Shown here: positions 1 through 5,149 of the stretch, piece after piece | Layout of the letters: each line of letters begins with the position of its first letter | Position numbering within the stretch: position 1 is the first letter of the stretch | Origin: Candidatus Hestiella acidicharens | GTDB lineage: Archaea > Thermoproteota > Thermoprotei_A > Sulfolobales > Acidilobaceae | Assembly (NCBI GenBank): GCA_015523575.1 | Contig: WAJZ01000065.1 | Coordinates: 1-9,152 of the forward strand | Direction: 5' to 3' | DNA: 9,152 nucleotides | Program-made: the position numbers and the translations under genes | Notes under the pieces: generated by a model | Seen by the model: only the letters and a program-made list of their open reading frames with translations | The model's database searches: none | What the model was told of the DNA's origin: nothing

Positions 1-358
1 AGCCGTGTAGCTCTATGACGTTATTTGAGCCTGCCCTCTGGTGGAGCCCGTCAACGTTCTGCGTTATGACAGCCTTAACTATACCCTTCCTTTCAAGTTC
101 AGCTATGACCTTGTGGGCAACGGTAGGCTTTGCCCTCAATATAATTCCTATCCTCCAGGCGTACCATTCCCAAACCCTTAGTGGATCCTTATTAAAGGCC
201 TGTGGAGTTGCTAGCTCTTCTGGCCTATACTTATTCCAAAGGCCATCTTTTCCCCTAAAAGTAGGTATCCCTGCCTCTGCTGAGATGCCAGAGCCTGTAA
301 ACACGACAGTATAGCTCCTAGTTATTATATCAACAGCGCTCTTCACTGCCTCTTCCAC
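1..358 (-). CDS. Sir2-family NAD-dependent protein deacylase (sirtuin), N-terminal part only
   Basis: About 119 codons are visible and the gene runs off the left edge; complete sirtuins are about 240-250 residues. I translated it from the reverse strand. The NAD-binding motif [15 protein letters not shown] lies at about residues 22-36, [12 protein letters not shown] at about 101-112, and the ELHG catalytic-His motif sits at the edge. By family, it removes acyl groups from lysines in a NAD-consuming reaction in the cytoplasm; archaeal relatives act on chromatin proteins such as Alba. The start is GTG at 358. No ATG, GTG or TTG lies between it and the in-frame stop at 404-406, and AGGTG at 366-370 is a good ribosome site 7 bases upstream. 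Its own TATA box precedes it, so it need not be cotranscribed with the small genes behind it. The zinc-binding cysteines, if present, are outside the window. Confidence 0.95.
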   Translation of the reverse strand, partial: MEEAVKSAVDIITRSYTVVFTGSGISAEAGIPTFRGKDGLWNKYRPEELATPQAFNKDPLRVWEWYAWRIGIILRAKPTVAHKVIAELERKGIVKAVITQNVDGLHQRAGSNNVIELHG

Positions 359-389
359 TACAGGGCACCTAATAATATCTGTTGATGCA

Positions 390-402
390 CCTTTTATATA
401 CC
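390..402 (-). promoter_or_regulatory. TATA/BRE promoter of the sirtuin gene
   Basis: On the minus strand the sequence reads GGTATATAAAAGG, a near-ideal archaeal TATA box. A start about 25 bases downstream would fall near 368-372, giving a leader of roughly 10-14 bases that contains the AGGTG site. A second TATA-like run (CTTATATAG) lies just upstream at 413-424. Confidence 0.7.
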
Positions 403-443
403 ATTACAATAGGAGCTATATAAGCCTGTGAAAAAGTAGCTTG

Positions 444-719
444 TTATGGTTTTGCTTCAAGTATCTTAATACCAAAGGGACCCCTTATTGAGATCTCCAT
501 ATTCAGGGACTTTGCAACCTCATCAATAATTGACCTATAGGAAGCAATATTTCCACCCTGCTTCAGCGCTGCATTAATGAGGGATGAAGAAGAAACGGTT
601 AGCGTAAGCCTTTTGTTTTCTATAGTGAAGGAACCACTATACTTATAAAACCTCCACTTACCCCTAAGGTCTATGCTTTCTATTCTAAGTGGAACCCCAT
701 TAATGTAAATTTTAAACAT
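444..719 (-). CDS. Unrecognised 91-residue protein
   Basis: I do not recognise a family. The first two thirds alternate hydrophobic and polar residues (FKIYINGVPLRI, GSFTIENKRLTLTVSS) as in a small beta sheet. The remainder looks helical (residues 48-72) and ends with a short strand (GIKILEAK). There is no signal peptide, membrane segment or cysteine, so it should be cytoplasmic. The ATG at 719 is preceded by GGTGC at 727-731, a sound ribosome site. It lies 26 bases downstream of the 66-residue gene on the same strand and is probably cotranscribed with it. However, a T-rich palindrome sits in the gap. Coding is supported by the clean start, ribosome site and tight spacing. Confidence 0.7.
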   Translation of the reverse strand: MFKIYINGVPLRIESIDLRGKWRFYKYSGSFTIENKRLTLTVSSSSLINAALKQGGNIASYRSIIDEVAKSLNMEISIRGPFGIKILEAKP

Positions 720-729
720 AAAAATTGCA

Positions 730-745
730 CCAAAAAAATTTTTGG
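730..745 (-). terminator. Possible U-tract terminator between the two small genes
   Basis: The 16-base run CCAAAAAAATTTTTGG can fold with 7-bp arms (CCAAAAA/TTTTTGG) and puts seven consecutive T on the minus strand, just after the stop of the 66-residue gene. Archaeal termination needs little more than a T tract, so it could attenuate transcription into the 91-residue gene. It could equally be AT-rich spacer. Confidence 0.25.
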
Positions 746-946
746 TTATTGCTTCTTTTCTTCAACAGCTTCATTAACAAACCTTGCAGTTATTTTCCCT
801 CTTACATCAGAGATCTCAAACTCGAAGGCCTTCGGTATCTGTATTTCGCCTACGCTCTCCTTGCCCGGAACCTTTAAGGTCTCAAAAAGCTTTCCTATAA
901 CGTCATCACTTATTTCCGCATCCAAGTTTATCTTTATGTTAGCCAA
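746..946 (-). CDS. Unrecognised 66-residue protein
   Basis: This is a small acidic cytoplasmic protein with no recognised family. It opens with a strand-like segment (ANIKINLDAEI), then an amphipathic helix (DDVIGKLFETL). Strand-like stretches follow (residues 32-56) with a charged tail (EEKKQ). There are no cysteines or membrane segments. The start codon is TTG at 946. GGGGAGGCGAT at 947-957 matches 8 of 9 positions of the anti-Shine-Dalgarno complement GGAGGTGAT and runs straight into the TTG, which fixes the start. It sits 62 bases downstream of the ammonium channel on the same strand, but a TATA-like element in that gap suggests independent transcription. Confidence 0.7.
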   Translation of the reverse strand: MANIKINLDAEISDDVIGKLFETLKVPGKESVGEIQIPKAFEFEISDVRGKITARFVNEAVEEKKQ

Positions 947-975
947 ATCGCCTCCCCATCTATTTTTTGCAGGGA

Positions 976-990
976 AAGTTATTAAATGGT
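976..990 (-). promoter_or_regulatory. Candidate TATA box for the two small genes
   Basis: The minus strand reads CCATTTAATAACTTT in the gap after the ammonium channel gene. A start about 26 bases downstream would fall near 957, exactly at the beginning of the GGGGAGG ribosome site of the TTG-started gene. The match to consensus is only moderate. Confidence 0.4.
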
Positions 991-1008
991 TTCACTGTTT
1001 TCTGCGCC

Positions 1009-2214
1009 TCATTGATATGCTGTCTCTCCGAGCTCCGCTAGATCTAGCCCTTCTTTAAGCTCTTCATCTGTAACCCTCAGCTTCATTGTCTTGTCTATAA
1101 GCCATAGTATCCCATAGGTTAATGCAAACGAATACCCTGCACCAAGGACTGCCGATGCTACCTCTTTCCCAAAGAACACCGCGTTACCGTAGATAAGGCC
1201 GTTGGAACCTAGAATGGCTGCCGAGCCAAATATACCCAAGAGTATGATACCTGTAAACCCTCCAATGCCGTGTACCCCCCAAACGTCTAATACGTCGTCC
1301 CAACCCTTCCTGTTCTTTAATTGCACTGCTCCATAGGTGGCTAATGAAGCAACTATGCCTATTACAATGCTTGCCTGCGGGTTTACATAGCCTGCGGCTG
1401 GGGTTATAGTTGCTAGGCCTGCAATGGCGCCTGTGCAAAAGCCCGTTGTGCTAAGCTTCTTGCCCCTAGCAATATCAAGTAATACCCAAGTTATCGCTGC
1501 AAATGAGGCTGCTACTTGGGTGTTTGAGAAAGCAACTGCCGCATCTCCACCCGCTCTTAAGGCGCTACCAGCGTTGAAGCCAAACCAGCCAAACCAGAGG
1601 AGTGCTGTACCTAAAGCAACAAGTACCACGTTGTGGGGGTTATCCTTTTCTTTCTTCACACCTAAATAAAGGGCTGTTGCAAGCGCTGAGAAACCAGCAG
1701 TAGTGTGTACAACTATCCCCCCAGCAAAGTCCTCAGCACCCCATTTCTGGAGGAAGCCACCGCCCCAGAGCCAGTGTGCAACTGGAAAATAGACTATAAA
1801 AGACCAAAGCGTTAAGAACACTATGTATGCCTTGAACTTCATTTTATTCGCAAAAGCCCCTGTAATCAACGCAGGCGTTATTACTGCGAACATCAACTGG
1901 AACATAGCATATGAAAGCAGCGGTATTTTATATGCCGTTAGGCTTGTGGCTTCATGGATGTGCATGAAGAAGGCATACCTGAGGCTACCTATGAATCCGT
2001 ACCCGACGCTTGGCCCAAATGCAAGGGAAAATCCTGCTATTATCCATAGTATGGTTACCCAGCCTAGGGAGAAGAAGGACTCCATCAATATCGTGAGCAC
2101 ATTCTTCTTTCCTACAAGTCCCCCATAGAAGAGGCCTAGACCAGGCGTCATTATCATTACAAGCGCAGCCGAGAGGAGCACGAAAGCCGTGTTTCCAGGC
2201 AATATCGTAGACAT
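1009..2214 (-). CDS. amt: Ammonium transporter, Amt/MEP/Rh family
   Basis: This is a complete 401-residue integral membrane channel conducting ammonium/ammonia; relatives are trimers with 11 membrane helices per subunit. The functional residues of E. coli AmtB are all present: twin pore histidines H170 (in DFAGGIVVH) and H315 (in DVWGVHGIGG), structural D162, and W150 of the outer recruitment site. The phenylalanine gate is F109 and F213, with S217 in WFGFNAGSA. The cytoplasmic tail ends EGLDLAELGETAY, the conserved segment that PII (GlnK) proteins contact, so nitrogen-status gating is likely. No glnK is next to it in this window, although amt and glnK are often paired. The ATG at 2214 follows GGTGAGG (2219-2225) at short spacing. 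Nothing suggests decay. Confidence 0.97.
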   Translation of the reverse strand: MSTILPGNTAFVLLSAALVMIMTPGLGLFYGGLVGKKNVLTILMESFFSLGWVTILWIIAGFSLAFGPSVGYGFIGSLRYAFFMHIHEATSLTAYKIPLLSYAMFQLMFAVITPALITGAFANKMKFKAYIVFLTLWSFIVYFPVAHWLWGGGFLQKWGAEDFAGGIVVHTTAGFSALATALYLGVKKEKDNPHNVVLVALGTALLWFGWFGFNAGSALRAGGDAAVAFSNTQVAASFAAITWVLLDIARGKKLSTTGFCTGAIAGLATITPAAGYVNPQASIVIGIVASLATYGAVQLKNRKGWDDVLDVWGVHGIGGFTGIILLGIFGSAAILGSNGLIYGNAVFFGKEVASAVLGAGYSFALTYGILWLIDKTMKLRVTDEELKEGLDLAELGETAYQ

Positions 2215-2246
2215 AACGCCTCACCATCTACAACTTATTTTTATGG

Positions 2247-2264
2247 TTTTATTAAATATAAATG
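2247..2264 (-). promoter_or_regulatory. Candidate promoter of amt
   Basis: The minus strand reads CATTTATATTTAATAAAA, an A/T-rich TATA element. A start about 25 bases downstream would leave a leader of roughly 15-20 bases before the GGTGAGG site and the ATG at 2214. A second A/T run (CCATAAAAATAA, about 2234-2245) is closer to the gene, so the exact box is uncertain. Confidence 0.4.
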
Positions 2265-2279
2265 TTTTTGTTATTTAGC

Positions 2280-2512
2280 AAAAAGATTAAAAAATACTTC
2301 TGCTTAATGCATTTAATAAGAGGTAATACGCGCCTACTACCTAGGAATTATTGTTATGATGCAAAGGCTTGTAGTGACGGGTCAATAATACAATTTTATG
2401 AAGCCAAGCTATAAAAATGTTGCTAGCTGATCCCCTCTCACCCTAGATAGCTAGGATTCTTGGTGTTGATAAGGCGAGAGGTTTTGAGGCTACATCCAAT
2501 TTGGGTTCAGCC
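2280..2512. other. Intergenic stretch without a convincing gene
   Basis: This A/T-rich DNA lies upstream of amt. I see no credible ORF or RNA gene. It contains an inverted repeat CTAGCT/AGCTAG around 2423-2454 and a 7-bp pair TGAGGCT (2485-2491)/AGCCTCA (2509-2515) with a 17-base loop. The latter lies next to the TnpB-like relic and may belong to it. Confidence 0.4.
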
Positions 2513-2627
2513 TCAGGCTTCCAGCCCTTTATTCATATCCCGCTTAGGGGACTCGAAGGCTATGAGTATTCCTTTAACTAGGATATTTGCATGCATCTAT
2601 AATATCGGCATTAAATGCTTTGTTTAT
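2513..2627 (-). pseudogene. Possible C-terminal relic of a second TnpB (IS200/IS605 type)
   Basis: On the minus strand the translation gives KAFNADIIDAC. After a one-base frame change it gives NILVKGILIAFESPKRDMNK, ending in stops near 2513. The joined phrase NADIIDAC-NIL resembles the RuvC-III motif near the C-terminus of TnpB proteins (N-A-D-x-x-A-A-x-N-I). It differs from the NADVNGAKNIL of the neighbouring relic, so it would be a different element. The zinc-finger cysteines and everything upstream are missing. The relic ends right where the right-end hairpin of the neighbouring element begins, which suggests nested insertion. The evidence is one motif plus a frameshift, so it is tentative. 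Confidence 0.35.
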
Positions 2628-2652
2628 GGTTATAAATTGTCTCTTGTAAAAA

Positions 2653-2672
2653 CCTCACTCTTCAGAGTGGGG
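2653..2672 (-). repeat. Right-end hairpin of an IS200/IS605-type element
   Basis: CCTCACTC-TTCA-GAGTGGGG forms an 8-bp stem (one G-T pair) with a TTCA loop, followed on the minus strand by GAGGTTTTTAC. It lies about 60 bases beyond the stop of the TnpB relic. Subterminal palindromes in this position are typical of IS200/IS605 right ends, which single-strand transposition recognises and where the guide RNA scaffold ends. The element border should lie near 2640-2650. Confidence 0.6.
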
Positions 2673-2835
2673 GATACATAGGGTTAGAGAGCAGTTAAGT
2701 CTAAATAGTATTAAATTCCTAGTGACCTCCTCACCAGACTAAAGTCGGGCCACCATGAAGCCCCGTTAGGGGAGGTTGGGGGAGCGTGCAGGGCGAACCT
2801 GTACCCCCTTCGGGCTGGATCACAACAGCCTCTGC
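2653..2835 (-). ncRNA. Possible omega-RNA (TnpB guide scaffold) remnant
   Basis: In IS200/IS605 elements the 3' end of tnpB plus the right end encodes omega-RNA, which guides TnpB cleavage; the guide is read from flanking DNA. Here the equivalent stretch is notably GC-rich in an A/T-rich region. It keeps compact palindromes: CCCCGTTAGGGG (2761-2772), GACTAAAGTC (2737-2746) and the terminal hairpin (2653-2672). The tnpB frame covering it encodes a low-complexity Gly/Pro/Thr tail, as expected where RNA structure rather than protein constrains the sequence. Whether it is transcribed is unknown. Confidence 0.35.
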
Positions 2836-3354
2836 CATGAGCATATGGCCCATAGCTAGTTTCAAGATATTTTTAGCTCCGTTCACATCGGCATTAATCT
2901 GATAGCCACAGTCATTGCAGATAAAAACTCCCTGATGAGGTCCTTTTTATGTTCATTGAACCGCATCTAGAACATTGCTTCGACGTATTGTACCCTGGAA
3001 CTTCTATCACAACAATTCCTCTTTCCATTGCTTTGTATTTAATATACACCTTCAAGCGGTAGAAGGGCATGGAGTTTACCTTCCTATTTACTTTTCTTCC
3101 TTTGTTATTGTTTCTGATATCATTAGGGTTGCCTATAGCGATTATTGCGTTATATCTCTCTCAGCTTCATTCACTATGTCTTTTGCAACCTTGTACAATT
3201 CATTATCAATAATTTTTCTCCTTATGTCCTATCTTCTTTACCGCCTTAAGCTTTTTCTCCCTATCAAGCTTCTTCTTAAGCCGGAAATACTTTCCTCTAA
3301 CCTTTCTAACCCTCTTGCCATAGAATACTGGTTTACTGCGGTGGAGTGCCACTG
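2731..3354 (-). pseudogene. tnpB: Degraded, 5'-truncated tnpB (IS200/IS605 OrfB) with at least two frameshifts
   Basis: Minus-strand pieces assemble into the C-terminal half of an RNA-guided TnpB nuclease. The first piece is VPVALHRSKPVFYGKR followed by VRKVRGKYFRLKKKL, with a frame break near 3208. The second (ELYKVAKDIVNEAE, then IIAIGNPNDIR) runs to SRCGS and breaks again near 2930. The last is GVFICNDCGYQINADVNGAKNIL and then the tail to the TGA at 2731. The zinc ribbon is recognisable as two CxxC pairs (2963-2974 and 2908-2919) and the third RuvC motif as NADVNGAKN. The N-terminal domain and first RuvC aspartate are gone, because the sequence runs into the stop of the antitoxin-like gene at 3367. 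TnpB proteins are usually about 400 residues; about 200 codons remain. It cannot make an active nuclease, and no tnpA is nearby. Confidence 0.85.
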
Positions 3355-3362
3355 GCACTCCA
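3342..3362. repeat. Perfect palindrome at the antitoxin/tnpB junction
   Basis: The arms TGGAGTGCCA and TGGCACTCCA are separated by one C, giving a perfect 10-bp inverted repeat. It begins 5 bases after the stop codon of the antitoxin-like gene (minus strand) and overlaps the first readable codons of the tnpB relic. No T tract follows, so it is not an obvious terminator. It may mark the rearrangement junction or be an operator. Confidence 0.6.
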
Positions 3363-3366
3363 ACTC

Positions 3367-3582
3367 TTACTTTTTGATTCTGTCCTCGGCGTAGGCATCC
3401 GGCTCATCCTCTAGAAATTCCTGGAAACTTTCTTCCTGAAGATGTAGGAGAGAGTATTCTTCCAAGTACTCTATGAATTTGTCAATCTCATCGCTAATCG
3501 CGAGGTCAAGAATAGCTTCAATCATATGCTTAACCTTCTCAACATCGACACCTTTAGGCACCTTAACAACTACCTCAGGCAA
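3367..3582 (-). CDS. Small antitoxin-like protein (71 residues), apparently without its toxin
   Basis: I take the start as TTG at 3582, giving MPEVVVKVPKGVDVEKVKHM as the N-terminus. GGAGAGGTG (3589-3597) lies 6 bases upstream, and the TATA box at 3642-3650 places transcription near 3620, which excludes the longer ATG at 3627. The short strand (EVVVKVPKGV) followed by a long acidic helix with many Glu resembles archaeal VapB-type antitoxins ('VKVPKGVD...' proteins) encoded just before PIN-domain toxins. This assignment is by resemblance only. No toxin follows: a palindrome and a truncated tnpB come immediately after the stop. It may be the survivor of a pair whose toxin was lost by insertion or deletion. 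Confidence 0.65.
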   Translation of the reverse strand: MPEVVVKVPKGVDVEKVKHMIEAILDLAISDEIDKFIEYLEEYSLLHLQEESFQEFLEDEPDAYAEDRIKK

Positions 3583-3640
3583 TATTAGCACCTCTCCATG
3601 TAGTAGTAAACAGAACCTTATCAACATTCCTAAATCTTAT

Positions 3641-3651
3641 ACTTTTATACT
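3641..3651 (-). promoter_or_regulatory. TATA promoter of the antitoxin-like gene
   Basis: The minus strand reads AGTATAAAAGT, a strong TATA/BRE match. Predicted initiation near 3620 gives a leader of about 38 bases that includes the GGAGAGGTG ribosome site. Confidence 0.6.
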
Positions 3652-3707
3652 GCTTTAAGACGTATGTTAAAGATTATAATGAATAATGTTTACTAGCACT
3701 AAAAACC

Positions 3708-3855
3708 TTGTGGTGGCCCGCTAGGATTTGAGTCAAGACCCCCAGCTCCGAAGGCCTGAGAAATATAAACTATGTTTCCAATGGAAACCATAAACTGGAA
3801 ACAATATGCAGAAATGATTACCATTATGGATATCAACAGAGATAGTCTGGAAACA
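3708..3855. repeat. Flanking direct repeat, copy 1
   Basis: This is a diverged copy of the element at 4681-4842, in the same orientation. Shared blocks, in order, begin with TTGTGGTGGCCCGCTAGGATTTG (here split as TTGTGGTGG plus CCCGCTAGGATTTG; copy 2 has A for the ninth base). GACCCCCA, CTCCGAAG, GTTTCC-NNN-GGAAACC and AACCATAAACTGGAAACA follow, then a diverged stretch, then a second CTGGAAACA. Read on the minus strand the outer end gives CAAATCC-TAGCGGGCC-ACCA, like the T-loop to CCA end of a tRNA. It ends 56 bases before the DUF104 antitoxin. Confidence 0.75.
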
Positions 3856-3884
3856 CCCTGGAGGAAAGGCTAATTGCTCCAACG

Positions 3885-3895
3885 TATATAATATC
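3885..3895 (+). promoter_or_regulatory. TATA box of the first vapBC
   Basis: TATATAATATC lies 27 bases upstream of the TTG start at 3912, so transcription would begin at or next to the start codon. This predicts a leaderless message. The box lies between repeat copy 1 and the gene. Confidence 0.55.
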
Positions 3896-3911
3896 AAAGT
3901 GGGGATCTGAG

Positions 3912-4115
3912 TTGTCCAAGGTTATACGTGTAAGGTATGAGAAGGGTGTGTTAAAGCCGCTTGATAGTGTTGAGTTTAGGGAGGGTGAGGAGCTACTAGT
4001 AAAGATTATAGAGGTTGAGAGGAGGAGAAGGGTTCTCCGCAAGTACCGTGGAGTGCTAGGTCCTGCGCCTAAGGAGCTCCTCGACAGGTTCATGTTGGAG
4101 GCGGAAGAGCAGTAA
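3912..4115 (+). CDS. vapB: DUF104-family antitoxin (VapB type)
   Basis: This 67-residue protein has the DUF104 (AF2212-like) signature SKVIRVRYEKGVLKPLDSVE followed by FREGEELLVKI, a small beta fold. A basic linker (RRRRVLRK) and a helical tail that should bind and silence the toxin come next. The TTG start at 3912 is chosen because the paralogue at 8396 begins with the same TTG-Ser-Lys-Val. The 15 bases upstream contain only a weak GGGG, consistent with leaderless initiation from the TATA box at 3885. Its TAA stop overlaps the ATG of the toxin by one base, typical translational coupling. The antitoxin frame is intact although the toxin is interrupted. Confidence 0.9.
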   Translation: MSKVIRVRYEKGVLKPLDSVEFREGEELLVKIIEVERRRRVLRKYRGVLGPAPKELLDRFMLEAEEQ

Positions 4116-4564
4116 TGCTCTTTCTGGACGCTAATGCAATACTCTATTATCTTCATGGCGTAAAACCATATTCTCAGATTGTAGAGGATACATCCTCAAG
4201 AGAGGACTAGCTATACACAAGCATACGCGTGTTAGATGAGACCATTTTCACCATAGTGAGGACAAAAGCATGGATAAAACTAGGAATACGACGCATAGAA
4301 AAATTAAGGGAGTATATACAAAAACATGGATATGACTTCTTCGAAGAGAATATTGACGAACTATACGAATTCCTAAAGGAGGCAAACGTGGCCGTGGTAG
4401 AAGATAAAGCATCACCCCACGAACTCATAGATATGGCCAAGAACTTCCACCTGTTACCAGCGGACGCACTAATAGCACTAACATGTAAGCATTACGGCAT
4501 AAACACTATCCTAACCTTTGACGAAGACTTTAAGAGAGTCCCTTGGCTGAATGTTATTCCATAA
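4115..4564 (+). pseudogene. vapC: PIN-domain toxin VapC interrupted by an in-frame TAG
   Basis: The frame from ATG 4115 (MLFLDANAIL) continues without a shift to the stop at 4564, except for one TAG at 4208-4210 (codon 32). With it bridged the protein is 149 residues. It carries all four PIN acidic residues: D5, E42 (VLDE), D117 (PADALIA) and D136/D138 (TFDEDF). Such toxins are Mg-dependent ribonucleases that cleave tRNA or rRNA to arrest growth. The TAG separates D5 from the rest. The upstream product is a 31-residue stub, and reinitiation at GTG 4229 would give 111 residues lacking the first catalytic Asp. It is therefore most likely inactive. A small compensated indel around codons 26-34 is an alternative to a point mutation. 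Confidence 0.85.
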
Positions 4565-4680
4565 GCAATTTCTCTCTTCATGACTATCATTCTGAATTAT
4601 TAAGTGTGAGAGGTCTCGATAATATTTCGTGCCTCATTACGTTACATATTCTGCATTTGAGCTAGCGAAGGTTTTAGTTG

Positions 4681-4842
4681 TTGTGGTGACCCGCTAGGAT
4701 TTGGACTCAGGACCCCCATGGCTCCGAAGACCGGCGATATAAAAACTAAGTTTCCGGTGGAAACCGGTAGAAACCATAAACTGGAAACACTTTTCACAAA
4801 CGATTATCTGTACCGAATATCACGGAGGATAACCTGGAAACA
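4681..4842. repeat. Flanking direct repeat, copy 2
   Basis: This is the second copy of the element at 3708-3855, in the same orientation and 973 bases further on, lying after the broken vapC. It shares the tRNA-3'-like outer block, the GTTTCC/GGAAAC hairpin (loop GGT here, AAT in copy 1) and AACCATAAACTGGAAACA. It also has a second CTGGAAACA 53 bases after the first (52 in copy 1). It has an extra CGGTAGAAACC insertion-like segment. On the minus strand a TTTTTATATCG TATA-like run precedes the GC-rich block, so a short minus-strand RNA is conceivable. Confidence 0.75.
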
Positions 4843-4906
4843 AGTTTAAAACGAAGATATTAAGTGAAGGACCTTTATACTTGCTCTACACCAAGCCTAG
4901 GGTAAT

Positions 4907-4917
4907 GTTTTTAACCC
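4907..4917 (+). promoter_or_regulatory. Candidate promoter of the small ORF/SDH protease operon
   Basis: GTTTTTAACCC is a moderate TATA match that would start transcription near 4934, about 42 bases before ATG 4976. CTTTATAC at 4873-4880 is an alternative, giving a longer leader. Confidence 0.3.
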
Positions 4918-4975
4918 ATATTGGAGACTATGTAATAAATGGAGGAGTTCTCTCGAAGCAGATGGGTGACCCGGA

Positions 4976-5149
4976 ATGGACATTCAAGAAAAGAGTCTCA
5001 AAGAGCTACATAGGAAGGCGCTTGAGGTAGCTGAGAGGCTGAGCGAGGATGAGAAGAAACTGATTGAGAAAATCGTTGAGTCGTCTCCAAACAGTATTAT
5101 GTACCTGGGCTATATACCGGTGCACCTCCGGGGATCATCTGAGACATGA
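4976..5149 (+). CDS. Unrecognised 57-residue helical protein, coupled to the SDH protease
   Basis: ATG 4976 opens a frame reading MDIQEKSLKELHRKALEVAE, then RLSEDEKKLIEKIVESSP, then NSIMYLGYIPVHLRG, ending TGA at 5147-5149. The first 35 residues form a highly charged amphipathic helix, possibly a coiled coil, followed by a more hydrophobic segment. GGGTGA at 4964-4969 gives a ribosome site with 6-base spacing. The stop overlaps the protease ATG as ATGA, so the two are translationally coupled and probably act together, for example as an adaptor or regulator. That role is inference; I recognise no family. It is easily missed because of its size. Confidence 0.7.
   Translation: MDIQEKSLKELHRKALEVAERLSEDEKKLIEKIVESSPNSIMYLGYIPVHLRGSSET

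Noticed and set aside
15..314. Plus-strand ORF of 99 codons
   Set aside because: It is the antisense shadow of the sirtuin, whose minus-strand frame carries the GSGIS, TQNVDG and ELHG motifs.
2460..2681. Plus-strand ORF of 73 codons
   Set aside because: It crosses the TnpB-like relic and the IS right-end hairpin, has no ribosome site and no recognisable protein features.
2975..3394. Plus-strand ORF of 139 codons
   Set aside because: It lies opposite the tnpB relic. Its translation has no family features, while the minus strand gives recognisable TnpB segments.
3833..4156. Minus-strand Ser-rich ORF of 107 codons
   Set aside because: It is the shadow of the DUF104 antitoxin gene on the opposite strand.
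4681..4760. Functional tRNA gene on the minus strand
   Set aside because: Only a T-loop-to-CCA-like stretch is present. The T stem has mismatches, no anticodon arm can be placed, and no complementary 5' acceptor strand occurs upstream.
3770..4842. CRISPR array, suggested by the repeated GGAAAC motifs
   Set aside because: The repeated unit is only about 9 bases, occurs twice per copy with 52-53 base spacing, and the intervening sequence is homologous between copies rather than unique.
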